In this document: positions 42,946 to 51,318 of the stretch, piece after piece | How positions within the stretch are numbered: the first letter of the stretch is position 1 | Layout of the letters: every line of letters begins with the position of its first letter | Origin: Brevundimonas vesicularis NBRC 12165 | GTDB taxonomy: Bacteria; Pseudomonadota; Alphaproteobacteria; Caulobacterales; Caulobacteraceae | NCBI RefSeq assembly: GCF_001592205.1 | Contig: NZ_BCWM01000010.1 | Coordinates: 62,001-126,000, forward strand | DNA length: 64,000 bases | Direction: 5' to 3' | Made by a program: the position numbers and the translations under genes | Notes under the pieces: generated by a model | Seen by the model: the letters and a program-made list of their open reading frames with translations, nothing else | The model's database searches: none | Told to the model about the DNA's origin: nothing

Positions 42946-43926
42946 ATGCGGCCCTCACAGATGACCGAAGTTCAGACCCGACCCGTTCTCTCGACCGCCC
43001 AGCCGGAGGATTTCTTCCAGCTGCTGAAGCCGCGCGTGATGTCGCTGGTGGTGTTCACCGCTGCGACCGGGCTGATCGTCGCGCCCGGATCGGTCAATCC
43101 GCTGGTCGCGGCCATCGCCATCCTGTGCATCGCCGTGGGGGCGGGGGCGGCCGGGGCGCTGAACATGGCGCTGGAAGGCGAGACCGACGCCCTGATGCGG
43201 CGCACGCGCGGCCGGCCGGTGGCGGCAGGACGTGTGCGCAAGAACGACGCCATGGCGTTCGGCGTCATCCTGAGCCTGTTTTCGGTCATGCTGCTGGGGA
43301 TGAACACCAACTGGCTGGCGGCCGGCCTGCTGGCCATGACCATCGTCTATTACGCCGGCTTCTACACCCTGCTGCTGAAGCGGCGGACGCCCCAGAACAT
43401 CGTCATCGGCGGCGCGGCGGGCGCCTTTCCGCCCGTGATCGGCTGGGCGGCGGCGACGGGCCATGCGCCGTGGCAGGCGTGGCTGCTGTTTCTCATCATC
43501 TTCCTGTGGACCCCGCCGCACAGCTGGGCGCTGGCGCTGTATTCGGCCGGCGACTACGCCAAGGCGGGCATTCCGATGATGCCGGTGGCCAAGGGCGCCA
43601 AGTCCACGCGGTTGCAGATCCTGCTCTACACCCTGGTCTTCGTGCCGGTCGCCATCGCCCCGGCCTTCGCGGGCCTGGGCGGGATCATCTATCTGGTCGT
43701 GTCGGTCGCGGGCGGCCTGGGCTTTCTGGGTCTGGCGGTGCGCCTTTATCGCTCGCGCGCGGGCGACGAGCCGGACAAGGCCGAGGCCGTGGGACGCGAG
43801 GCCGCATTGTATGACGTCAAGGTCCAGGCCAAACCGGCGCGGGACCTGTTCGCCTTTTCCATCCTCTATCTGATGGCGCTGTTCTCGGCGCTGCTGGTCG
43901 AGGCCCTGTCCGGTCTGGGAGCGTAA
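42946..43926 (+). CDS. ctaB: Protoheme IX farnesyltransferase (heme O synthase)
   Basis: Adds the farnesyl tail to heme B for heme A synthesis. 326 residues, UbiA-superfamily membrane protein with NMALEGETDALMRRTRGRP (Asp-rich motif), YTLLLKRRTPQNIVIGGAAGAFPP and the second motif region FLWTPPHSWALAL. Start at 42946 or 42961; neither has a strong ribosome-binding site. Confidence 0.95.
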   Translation: MRPSQMTEVQTRPVLSTAQPEDFFQLLKPRVMSLVVFTAATGLIVAPGSVNPLVAAIAILCIAVGAGAAGALNMALEGETDALMRRTRGRPVAAGRVRKNDAMAFGVILSLFSVMLLGMNTNWLAAGLLAMTIVYYAGFYTLLLKRRTPQNIVIGGAAGAFPPVIGWAAATGHAPWQAWLLFLIIFLWTPPHSWALALYSAGDYAKAGIPMMPVAKGAKSTRLQILLYTLVFVPVAIAPAFAGLGGIIYLVVSVAGGLGFLGLAVRLYRSRAGDEPDKAEAVGREAALYDVKVQAKPARDLFAFSILYLMALFSALLVEALSGLGA

Positions 43927-43930
43927 AACC

Positions 43931-44101
43931 ATGCGTCTGACGCCTGAGGAACTTCGCGCGCGCAAGCGTCGCAATGTCTGGATCGCCTCGGCGCTGGTGG
44001 CCTTCATCGTGCTGGTGTTCGCCACCACGGTGCTGCGCCTGCAACAGAACCAGGCGGCCGAGCGCGCGCTGGCGACGGCGGTGGAGACGTCCCAACCATG
44101 A
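43931..44101 (+). CDS. Small membrane protein in cox operon (CoxF-like)
   Basis: 56 residues: MRLTPEELRARKRRNV, then one membrane helix (WIASALVAFIVLVFATTVLRL) and a short tail. Position between ctaB and ctaG and the R-x-R-K-R-R pattern match the small CoxF proteins of alphaproteobacterial oxidase operons. Its stop overlaps the ctaG start by 4 bp. Probably an assembly factor. Confidence 0.8.
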   Translation: MRLTPEELRARKRRNVWIASALVAFIVLVFATTVLRLQQNQAAERALATAVETSQP

Positions 44102-44634
44102 AGGCGGGCCGCAAGAATCTGATCGCCATCATCTGCGTCTTCGGCGTGATGGGCATGACCGGGGCGGCGTTCGCGGCGGTGCCGCTCTATCGGATGTTCT
44201 GTCAGGTCACGGGTTTCGGTGGCACCACGATGAAGGCCGATAAGGCCTCCGACACCGTGCTGGACGAGACGGTGATGGTGCGGTTCGACACCAATGTGCG
44301 CGGCGTGCCGATGACCTTCCGCGCCGAGCAGTCGACCCAGCGGGTGCGGATCGGCGAGACGGGCCTGGCCTATTTCGACGTGACCAACACCTCGGACAAG
44401 CCGATCCAGGTGCGCGCCAGCTACAATGTCTCGCCCGAGCAGACGGGGCCGTATTTCCAGAAGCTGCAATGTTTCTGCTTCACCGACCAGACGCTGGCGG
44501 CGGGCGAGACGCGCCAGTTCCCGGTCCAGTATTTCATCGCCCCGGAACTGGCCACGGACCGTGAGGCCAAGGGCGCGCGCGACATCACCCTGAGCTACAC
44601 CTTCTACCCCTCCGTGGACGCGCCCAAGGCGTGA
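44098..44634 (+). CDS. ctaG: Cytochrome c oxidase assembly protein CtaG/Cox11
   Basis: Copper chaperone for CuB insertion into subunit I. 178 residues: one N-terminal helix then a periplasmic Ig-like domain. Cys in PLYRMFCQVTGFGGTT and the copper-binding CFCF in KLQCFCFTDQ are present. Coupled to genes on both sides by 4-bp overlaps. Confidence 0.96.
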   Translation: MKAGRKNLIAIICVFGVMGMTGAAFAAVPLYRMFCQVTGFGGTTMKADKASDTVLDETVMVRFDTNVRGVPMTFRAEQSTQRVRIGETGLAYFDVTNTSDKPIQVRASYNVSPEQTGPYFQKLQCFCFTDQTLAAGETRQFPVQYFIAPELATDREAKGARDITLSYTFYPSVDAPKA

Positions 44635-45053
44635 CTTCGAAGCCGGGCGTGGACTTTCCCGGCGTCGGCTGCGGCCTGGTGATCCAGCGCGCCGACGGGC
44701 GGGTCTTGCTGTGCAAACGGCTGAAGGCGCCCGAGGCCGGGTTCTGGAACATCGTCGGCGGCAAGGTCGACCTGATGGAGCGCTCCATCGACGCCGCGCG
44801 GCGCGAGGCCGAGGAGGAGAGCGGGCTGAAGATCGGCGCGGTCGATTTCCTGTGCCTGGCCGAAGAGATCATTCTCGCCGACGGCCAGCACTGGGTGTCG
44901 CTGATCTATGTCACCCGCGACTTCACCGGCGAGCCGTCTCTGACCGAGCCGGACAAGCTGTCGGAGATCGGCTGGTTCGCGCTGGACGACCTTCCCCAGC
45001 CGCTGTCGGCCTTTTCGGCCAAGGCGTTCAGAGCCTTGAACAAGGCGGAATAG
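44631..45053 (+). CDS. NUDIX hydrolase inserted in the cox operon
   Basis: 140 residues. Nudix box GGKVDLMERSIDAARREAEEESG is intact (REAEEESG core), with CKRLKAPEAGFWNIVGG before it. Likely hydrolyses a nucleoside diphosphate derivative; substrate unknown. Starts with GTG 44631, overlapping the ctaG stop (GTGA), so it is translated with ctaG. NUDIX is not a usual cox gene. Confidence 0.88.
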   Translation: MTSKPGVDFPGVGCGLVIQRADGRVLLCKRLKAPEAGFWNIVGGKVDLMERSIDAARREAEEESGLKIGAVDFLCLAEEIILADGQHWVSLIYVTRDFTGEPSLTEPDKLSEIGWFALDDLPQPLSAFSAKAFRALNKAE

Positions 45054-45087
45054 CGGCACGGCTCTGGCGTCGGGGAAAATCGAACGC

Positions 45088-45100
45088 TATAGCCGCTATA
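45088..45100. promoter_or_regulatory. Perfect palindrome before ctaE
   Basis: TATAGC-C-GCTATA in the 81-bp gap between nudix and ctaE, 34 bp before the ctaE start. May be an operator or part of an internal promoter for ctaE and following genes. Confidence 0.35.
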
Positions 45101-45134
45101 ACAACCGACTCTGGCCGACGAAGAGACGCGATTC

Positions 45135-46043
45135 ATGGCTGACGCCCACGCCACTCCGCAGCACGACTACCACCTGGTGGCGCCCAGCCCCTGGCCGCTG
45201 GTGTCCTCGGTCGCTGCGACCATCATGTTCATCGGCGCGGTGATCTGGATGAAGGGCCTGGCCCCGGCGGACGGCGGCCCGATCGCCGCCAACTTCCTGG
45301 CCGAAGGCAAGCCTGGCGTCTTCTTCGCCGGTCTGGCCGGCGTGCTGATCTCGGCCTTCTGCTGGTGGGCGGACGTCATCAAGGAATCCAAGGCGGGCGA
45401 CCATACGCCGGTCGTGTCGCTGGGCCTGCGCTACGGCATGATCCTGTTCATCGCGTCGGAGGTGATGTTCTTCGTCGCCTTCTTCTGGATGTTCTTCGAC
45501 ATGGCCCTGTTCCATGAGTCGCGGGCGCTTACGCCAGAAGTCGGCACCTGGGCCGATACCGCCAAGGCCTGGTCGACCTGGCCGCCGAAGGGCGTCGAGG
45601 TCCTGTCGCCGTGGCAGCTGCCGCTGCTGAACACCGTGACCCTGCTGCTCTCGGGCTGCACCGTCACCTGGGCTCACCATGCGATCCAGGTCGGCGACCG
45701 CAAGGGTGCCAAGATCGCCCTGATCATCACCGTGGCGCTGGGCGTGCTGTTCACCTGCGTCCAGGCCTATGAGTACAACCACATCCTGCACGAGAAGCTG
45801 TTCTTCAACGAAGAGGCCGTGAACTCGGGCCTGTATGGCTCGATCTTCTTCATGGCGACGGGCTTCCACGGCTTCCACGTCCTGATCGGCACCATCTTCC
45901 TGGCGGTCTGCCTGATCCGCCTGCTGAAGGGCGACTTCACCCCGCAGAAGCATTTCGGCTTCGAGGCGGCGGCCTGGTACTGGCACTTCGTGGACGTGGT
46001 CTGGCTGTTCCTGTTCGCCTTCGTCTATGTCGTCTTCGGTTGA
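45135..46043 (+). CDS. ctaE: Cytochrome c oxidase subunit III
   Basis: 302 residues, seven-helix COX3 family. Motifs include ASEVMFFVAFFWMFFDMALF, GCTVTWAHHAI, FMATGFHGFHVLIGTIFLAV, and the end WYWHFVDVVWLFLFAFVYV. N-terminal QHDYHLVAPSPWPL is typical. ATG 45135. Confidence 0.97.
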   Translation: MADAHATPQHDYHLVAPSPWPLVSSVAATIMFIGAVIWMKGLAPADGGPIAANFLAEGKPGVFFAGLAGVLISAFCWWADVIKESKAGDHTPVVSLGLRYGMILFIASEVMFFVAFFWMFFDMALFHESRALTPEVGTWADTAKAWSTWPPKGVEVLSPWQLPLLNTVTLLLSGCTVTWAHHAIQVGDRKGAKIALIITVALGVLFTCVQAYEYNHILHEKLFFNEEAVNSGLYGSIFFMATGFHGFHVLIGTIFLAVCLIRLLKGDFTPQKHFGFEAAAWYWHFVDVVWLFLFAFVYVVFG

Positions 46044-46441
46044 ACCAAGACGGCCCTGAAGACATCGCAGCGGCGCGGGACGAGGAATCGTCCCGCGCCG
46101 TCGTCGTTTCCGATACGCCGGTTCGCTGGGCGCTGCGGGGGCGTTGTCCCCGGTGCGGCCAGGGCGCGTTGTTCGCAGGCTTTCTGAAGGTGGCGCCCGG
46201 CTGCACGGCCTGCGGTCTGGACTATTCCACCATCCAGACGGGCGACGGCCCCGCCAGCTTTATCATGCAGATCGCCGGCTTCATCGTCGGCTTCTCGGCC
46301 CTGTTCGTCGAAATCAAATACCATCCGCCCATGTGGCTGCATCTGATCGTCTGGCTGCCGTTGGTGGTCGCCCTGTCGCTGGCCCTGATGCGGCCGGGGC
46401 GGGGACTGATGATCGGGCTGCAATATCGGAACCAGCGATGA
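46040..46441 (+). CDS. DUF983 membrane protein
   Basis: 133 residues starting with TTG at 46040 that overlaps the ctaE stop. A zinc-ribbon-like pair CPRCGQGALF and CTACGLDY precedes two membrane helices. DUF983 is regularly found between ctaE and surf1 in alphaproteobacteria; its exact role in oxidase assembly is unknown. Overlaps surf1 by 4 bp. Confidence 0.9.
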   Translation: MNQDGPEDIAAARDEESSRAVVVSDTPVRWALRGRCPRCGQGALFAGFLKVAPGCTACGLDYSTIQTGDGPASFIMQIAGFIVGFSALFVEIKYHPPMWLHLIVWLPLVVALSLALMRPGRGLMIGLQYRNQR

Positions 46442-47178
46442 AGCGTTTCCCCTGGATCCTGACCGTGCTGACGGTGCTGGGCCTGATCCTGCTGATCGGG
46501 TTGGGCGTGTGGCAGGTCGAGCGGCTGAAGTGGAAGGAAGGGCTGATCGCGGCGGCCGATGCGGCGGCGGCGAAACCGCCCGCGCCGCTGGAGCAGGTGC
46601 TGGCCGAAGGTGATCTGGAGTTCAGGAAGGCGCTAATCGTCTGTCCGGGCCTGGCCAGCGCACCCTTCGTCGAGCTTCAGAGCATCCATGACGGCGAGGC
46701 CGGGGTGCGGCTGATCTCGGCGTGCAAGCCGGCGGGGGCGGATTTCACCCTGCTGGTCGATCGTGGCTTTGTCGGCGACGGCGTGACGGCGCGTCCGCGC
46801 GTGCTCGAAACCACCCTGCCGCTCGTGATGGTCGGAGAGTTCCGCACCTTCGACAAGCCCGGCGCCATGAGCCCGGCGCCCCGCGACGGCCGCTTCTACG
46901 CCCGCGACACGGCGGCGATGGCCAGGGCGCTGAACGTCTCCGGGCCGGTGCGACCCGAGGCCGTGTTCGCCATCACCGCCGTCAATCCCGAGTTCCCGGC
47001 GCTAAGGCCCTCTGCGCCGCCCGCGGCCTTTTCCAACAACCATTTCGGATACGCCCTGACGTGGTTCGGACTGGCGATCGCGCTTGCGGGTTTCTATGTG
47101 GCCCTGCTTCGCCGTCGCATCAAGAAAGACGGTCCTCAAGCAGCCGCGCACCGCGTGCGCGGCGATAGGAAAGACTAA
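46438..47178 (+). CDS. SURF1 family oxidase assembly protein
   Basis: 246 residues, two membrane helices at the ends flanking a periplasmic domain, the SURF1 topology. Visible: LGVWQVERLKWKE near the N terminus, VDRGFV, and NNHFGYALTWFGLAIALAG at the C terminus. Helps heme a insertion into subunit I. Start ATG 46438, coupled to DUF983. Confidence 0.93.
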   Translation: MKRFPWILTVLTVLGLILLIGLGVWQVERLKWKEGLIAAADAAAAKPPAPLEQVLAEGDLEFRKALIVCPGLASAPFVELQSIHDGEAGVRLISACKPAGADFTLLVDRGFVGDGVTARPRVLETTLPLVMVGEFRTFDKPGAMSPAPRDGRFYARDTAAMARALNVSGPVRPEAVFAITAVNPEFPALRPSAPPAAFSNNHFGYALTWFGLAIALAGFYVALLRRRIKKDGPQAAAHRVRGDRKD

Positions 47179-48451
47179 AGTCCTGACCGCTACGCTTCAC
47201 ACCCTGTCCAACGGCGTTCGCGTCATCTGCGATCCGATGCCGGGGCTGAAGACCCTGGCCGTCGTCGTCACCGTCAAGGGCGGGGCGCGGTGGGAGCCGC
47301 TGGATCGGTCCGGCTGGTCGCACCTGTTGGAGCATCTGGTGTTCAAGGGCGCGGGCGACATGGCCGCGCGCGAGATCGTCGAGCGGATCGAGGCCGAGGG
47401 CGGCACGATCAACGCCTCCACCGGATACGAGCGGACCAGTTTCGAGGTGCGGGGGCTGGACGGCTCCCTGCCGCTGGCCATGCAGGTGCTGTCGGACCTG
47501 GTGTTCCGCCCCACGCTGGACCCGGCCGAGATCGAGCGCGAGAAGGACGTGGTCGCCCAGGAGATCGCCGAGGCCTTCGACACGCCTGACGACCATGTGT
47601 TCGAGATGGTCCAGACGCGCGCCTTCGCCAAACAACCGCTGGGCCGGCCGATCCTGGGCTCGGTCGCCAGTCTGAAGCCGGCCGACAAGGCGTCGGTCGA
47701 GGCGTGGCGTGCGCGGCTGTATTCGCCCGACCGGATGGTGGTGTCGGTCTCAGGCGCAGTGGACGAGACCGAACTGCTGGCCCTGGCCGAGCGCTGGTTC
47801 GGCGATGCCGTGGCGACGCCGGCTGACGCGCCCGCACCGGCCGCCTTCGTCGGCGGCCATGCCAAGCTGACGCGCAAGATCGAACAGGCCAATCTGGTGT
47901 TCCAGCTGCCCGCCCTGTCCGCGACCGATCCGGCGCTTTCGGCCATGCGGCTGTTCGGCGAGATCCTGGGCGGCGGCATGGCCTCGCGCCTGTTCCAGAG
48001 CGCGCGCGAGGAGCGAGGCCTGGCCTACGCCATCGACGCCTATCAGGAGCCGTACGAAGATGCGGGCGTGCTGGGCATCTACGCCGGGGCGGCGGCGGAT
48101 CGGGCGAAAGAACTGGCCGAGGTCTCGGCGGCCGAGGTGCGGGCCCTGGCCGAGGTCGGGCCGACCGAAAAGGAGCTGTCGCGGGCCAAGGCGGTGATGA
48201 AGGCCGGCCTGTGGATGTCGGACGAAAACCCGATGAGCCGGGCGGGACGCAACGCCGCCCAGACCCTGATCTTCGGCGCCCCACGCTCCAGCCTGTCGAT
48301 GACCGAACAGCTGGAAGCCCAGACGATTGAGAACGTGCGCGCGGTCGGCGGCCGGGTGCTGGCCTCTGGCCAGGCGGCCAGCGCCGTCTTGGGCCCGAAG
48401 TCGGCCGCACCGGCAGGCGAAGCGTTCGCTGCGGCCCTGTCTGCAGGCTAG
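47084..48451 (+). CDS. M16 family zinc peptidase (pitrilysin/MPP-like), start uncertain
   Basis: About 420-455 residues. Inverted zinc motif HLLEH in GWSHLLEHLVFKG, with the downstream Glu in EIAEAFDTPDDHVF; C-terminal M16 domain from about residue 220. Homology begins at LTATLHTLSNGVRVICD, right at a CTG (47183) five bases after the surf1 stop and behind AGGAAAG. The nearest in-frame ATGs (47084, 47096) would overlap surf1 by over 80 bp, so a CTG start is possible. Downstream end of the cox operon. Confidence 0.9.
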   Translation: MRVSMWPCFAVASRKTVLKQPRTACAAIGKTKVLTATLHTLSNGVRVICDPMPGLKTLAVVVTVKGGARWEPLDRSGWSHLLEHLVFKGAGDMAAREIVERIEAEGGTINASTGYERTSFEVRGLDGSLPLAMQVLSDLVFRPTLDPAEIEREKDVVAQEIAEAFDTPDDHVFEMVQTRAFAKQPLGRPILGSVASLKPADKASVEAWRARLYSPDRMVVSVSGAVDETELLALAERWFGDAVATPADAPAPAAFVGGHAKLTRKIEQANLVFQLPALSATDPALSAMRLFGEILGGGMASRLFQSAREERGLAYAIDAYQEPYEDAGVLGIYAGAAADRAKELAEVSAAEVRALAEVGPTEKELSRAKAVMKAGLWMSDENPMSRAGRNAAQTLIFGAPRSSLSMTEQLEAQTIENVRAVGGRVLASGQAASAVLGPKSAAPAGEAFAAALSAG

Positions 48452-48585
48452 GTTTTCGGCTCTTGTTCTCTCGGTTCGGTCGCTCTTGCGCGGAGATCCA
48501 GCGGGACAGACTATCCCAGCGGCGGCCGTCTGAATGTCCGGATCAGGGTTGAGGCAAACGTCTCTTCACGACCCATCGCGGGCGT

Positions 48586-48933
48586 TCACACAGCGTTTGG
48601 TAGCTCGGCGATGAACTGGTCGGAGAAGGTGTCTCCGTGCACATGGGGCTCATACCAAACGTCGGTCCTGCCATTGAAGAACCGGGAAACCTCGTAGCGG
48701 TCGTCGAAGACTTCGATCTGTAGGTTCTTCGCTTCTTCAGCCTCCCACTCCACAAGGAAGGTCGGCCAATAGCCCGGCAGTATGGAGGGAGCAGGTCGTT
48801 TGGACTTCTGAATGTAGGCCAGAAGATCGTCCAAGTTCTGGATGACCGATGCCTCATACTCGTCAGGACGGGCAGCTACCACCTCAGCAACAGCCCGTTT
48901 TACCCCTGCCCAACCGTCAATGCTCGTGCTCAT
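48586..48933 (-). CDS. Hypothetical protein in lower-GC segment
   Basis: 115 residues from MSTSIDGWAGVKRA to FIAELPNAV (an upstream ATG at 48990 would give 134). Soluble, acidic, aromatic-rich (WPTFLVEWEAEEAKNL, FFNGRTDVWYEPHVHG). No family recognised. Codon use is less GC-biased than the neighbours (for example many A/T third positions), hinting at acquisition. Stands alone between rightward genes. Confidence 0.65.
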   Translation of the reverse strand: MSTSIDGWAGVKRAVAEVVAARPDEYEASVIQNLDDLLAYIQKSKRPAPSILPGYWPTFLVEWEAEEAKNLQIEVFDDRYEVSRFFNGRTDVWYEPHVHGDTFSDQFIAELPNAV

Positions 48934-49046
48934 GGCGCCATCGTCGCGCTGCCATACCCGGCACGCAATGTCCGTTTTCCACCGGAACATCCTACCGCCG
49001 GGATCGGTTATGCTGACGCTTGAACCCGTCCAGCCCGGAGACTTCC

Positions 49047-49601
49047 ATGACCGTCCGCGTCGCCCTGATCGTCGGCAGCCTGCGCAAAGGCTCCTATTCG
49101 CGCGCCATCGGCATGGAGCTGAAGGCGCTGGCTGAGCCGGGGCTGGAGATCGAGCCGGTCGAGATCGGCGATCTGCCGCTCTATGACCCCGATCTGGAAA
49201 CCGACAACCCGCCGCCCGCCTGGGAGCGGTTCCGCGAAGAGGTGGCGACGACCGAAGCGGTGCTGTTCGTCACGCCCGAATACAATCGCTCCATCCCCGG
49301 CGCGCTGAAGAACGCGCTGGACGTCGGCTCGCGCCCCTATGGCCACAGCGTCTGGCAGGGCAAGCCCGCCGCCATCGTCAGCGTCTCGCCCGGCGCCGTC
49401 GCGGCCTTCGGCGCCAACCACCACCTGCGCCAGCCGCTGGTGTTCCTGAACATGCCGACGATGCAGCAGCCCGAGGCCTATATCGGCAACGTCGCCAACC
49501 TGCTGGACGAGAACGGCAAGCTGAAGAAGGACGACACCAAGACCTTCCTGAAAAGCTTCACCGACGCCTTCGCCGCCTGGATCGACAAGACGAAGGCGTG
49601 A
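49047..49601 (+). CDS. NADPH-dependent FMN reductase
   Basis: 184 residues of the flavodoxin-like NADPH:FMN reductase/quinone reductase group (ChrR/azoreductase relatives). FMN-binding VGSLRKGSYSRAIG and TPEYNRSIPGALKNALDVGSRP are diagnostic. Cytoplasmic; probably reduces quinones or metals. Start ATG 49047. Confidence 0.92.
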   Translation: MTVRVALIVGSLRKGSYSRAIGMELKALAEPGLEIEPVEIGDLPLYDPDLETDNPPPAWERFREEVATTEAVLFVTPEYNRSIPGALKNALDVGSRPYGHSVWQGKPAAIVSVSPGAVAAFGANHHLRQPLVFLNMPTMQQPEAYIGNVANLLDENGKLKKDDTKTFLKSFTDAFAAWIDKTKA

Positions 49602-49740
49602 GGCCGCCGCCTCAACCGATCCATGAAATCCCTGTCATGAGGTAACGGTAAGCTGTGCCGTTGAACGGGACATGTCACTAGAGCCGTGACGGCTTGCGCT
49701 TCGCATCCGCGAAATGAGGCCGAACACGGGACGAAATGAC

Positions 49741-50583
49741 ATGAAGGCTTTGATGATCGCGCTGGGCGCCGCGCTGCTGCCGGGTCTGGCCGTCGCGCAG
49801 GAAGCGCCTCGCGAGGTGTCCATTCCGTCGGGCGATGCGACGATGTCGGCGCGGCTGCTGCAAGGCGTCGGAGAAGGCGCGCGTCCAGCCGTCGTCCTGT
49901 TCAACGGTTTACCCGCCGGGCCCAACATCCCGCGCATCGCACTGGATCTTCAGAAGGCCGGCTATAGCGTGCTGCTGCCGCAGTATCGCGGCACGGGAAC
50001 GTCCGGCGGGACGATCAGCCTGCAGCACTCGCGCGAGGATGGGGCGGCGGCCGTGGCTTGGCTGAAGACTGATGCGGCCAGCGGAGCGGACGCCTCGAAG
50101 ATCGGCGTGATCGGCGTCAGCTATGGCGGCTGGGTGGCGTTGCAGACGGCGGCGGCGGATCACGGCGTGCGCTGCGCCGTCGCTCTGGTTCCGGCCGACA
50201 TGGGCGTTATCGGCGCACGCTGGGGCACGGACGCGGACTATCGTGCGGCCTGGAAGACGGATCTGGACAGTTTCGCCGCAGAACCCGAGACGACCCGTTT
50301 CGGCCCCGAAGGCGTGGACGGCTTCATGAACGCCATCACGCGCGACGCCGCCATGTCCGGTCTGGCCCAACGCGCGCCCGAGCTGGCGGACCGGCCGATC
50401 TTCGTCGCGGGCGGCCGCAAGGATCCGGCCGCGCCGTTCGCAGACCACTATGCGCCGCTGGTCGAGGCCCTGCGCGTGGCCAAGGCGCCGTTCGCGGCTC
50501 TGGAGTTCGACGGCGGGCACAATCCCTCAGAAGCCTCGGCCGCCGCGCAGGGCTTCATCGAGCGGACCTGCTTCGGGCGATAG
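49741..50583 (+). CDS. Secreted alpha/beta hydrolase of dienelactone/dipeptidyl type
   Basis: 280 residues with a Sec signal (MKALMIALGAALLPGLAVAQ). Hydrolase motifs: LFNGLPAGPNIPR, LLPQYRGTGTS, nucleophile elbow GVSYGGWVAL, and catalytic His in FDGGHNPSEASA. Substrate unknown. Convergent with the cold-shock gene and separated by a terminator. Confidence 0.82.
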   Translation: MKALMIALGAALLPGLAVAQEAPREVSIPSGDATMSARLLQGVGEGARPAVVLFNGLPAGPNIPRIALDLQKAGYSVLLPQYRGTGTSGGTISLQHSREDGAAAVAWLKTDAASGADASKIGVIGVSYGGWVALQTAAADHGVRCAVALVPADMGVIGARWGTDADYRAAWKTDLDSFAAEPETTRFGPEGVDGFMNAITRDAAMSGLAQRAPELADRPIFVAGGRKDPAAPFADHYAPLVEALRVAKAPFAALEFDGGHNPSEASAAAQGFIERTCFGR

Positions 50584-50601
50584 GCTGAGCCCCAATTGAA
50601 A

Positions 50602-50627
50602 ACGGCGGCTCCGTGAGGAGCCGCCGT
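50602..50627 (-). terminator. Terminator between convergent hydrolase and cold-shock genes
   Basis: Perfect 11-bp stem ACGGCGGCTCC / GGAGCCGCCGT with a GTGA loop; TTTTCAATT follows on the minus strand, fitting the cold-shock gene. May work both ways. Confidence 0.8.
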
Positions 50628-50652
50628 CGCCAGTTCAGCTGTGACGCTGAAA

Positions 50653-50865
50653 TCAGCCGATGGTTTGCAGCTGGCCAGCCGATTCCTTGCCCGAACGCTT
50701 GTCGCGTTCCAGCTCGTAGGAAACCTTCTGGTTTTCATCCAGGCCGCGCAGGCCAGCGCCTTCGACGGCCGAGATGTGGACGAAGACGTCCTTGCCGCCG
50801 TCGTCGGGTTGGATGAAGCCGTAACCCTTGGTCGGGTTGAACCATTTGACAGTGCCGGTAGCCAT
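50653..50865 (-). CDS. Cold-shock protein (CspA family)
   Basis: 70 residues, single cold-shock RNA/DNA-binding domain. RNP1 is GYGFIQP and RNP2 is [19 protein letters not shown] opens the domain. GGAGG lies 8 bp before the ATG. About 240 bp upstream to the next gene is free of coding sequence, so a long structured 5' UTR, usual for csp genes, is possible. Confidence 0.96.
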   Translation of the reverse strand: MATGTVKWFNPTKGYGFIQPDDGGKDVFVHISAVEGAGLRGLDENQKVSYELERDKRSGKESAGQLQTIG

Positions 50866-51104
50866 TTTGAGACCTCCGTTAGAAATTGACCGAGGGAACG
50901 TCCCTGCGGCCTGTCGGGTCTGAATGGGAGCGGCCTTGACTCGTGCGTTCGCAGAGAGAGTGGGCGTTACGCAGAGAGATCGACGAGCTCTATGTGCGCA
51001 GATATTCATGACAGATGCAAGCGCGGGCCGGGCGGGACGAAAATCCAATAATGGGAACGGTTTAGCTTGGCGCACGTTGTTCGAAGGCACGAAAGGCTTC
51101 CAAC
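50866..51104 (-). promoter_or_regulatory. Non-coding stretch upstream of the cold-shock gene
   Basis: About 240 bp with no convincing ORF on either strand. Presumably holds the csp promoter and 5' UTR leftwards and the promoter of the 69-residue ORF rightwards. GAGGGAACGTCCCTGCGG shows small hairpin potential (GGGA/TCCC) near 50893. No defined motif can be assigned. Confidence 0.4.
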
Positions 51105-51314
51105 ATGAACCGCACCCACGTCGTGGAGCGCGCCTACCAGCTCGCTCGGACCAACGATTGTCTGAACACCGGCGACGTCGTCAAGGCGCTGTCGGGCGAG
51201 GGCTATTCGGGCGCCGAAATCTCGCACTTCCAGGGCAGCTCGATCCGGGCCGACCTGAACCGCATCTGCAAGATGCCCAAGCCCGACCTCGAACCGACCT
51301 CCAACGCCGCCTGA
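51105..51314 (+). CDS. Small conserved-looking hypothetical protein
   Basis: 69 residues: [19 protein letters not shown], then [16 protein letters not shown] and [12 protein letters not shown], with a helical soluble profile. The balanced amino-acid content and tight intergenic spacing argue for a real gene. Function not recognised. Ends 4 bp from the convergent SulP stop. Confidence 0.65.
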   Translation: MNRTHVVERAYQLARTNDCLNTGDVVKALSGEGYSGAEISHFQGSSIRADLNRICKMPKPDLEPTSNAA

Positions 51315-51318
51315 CGGC

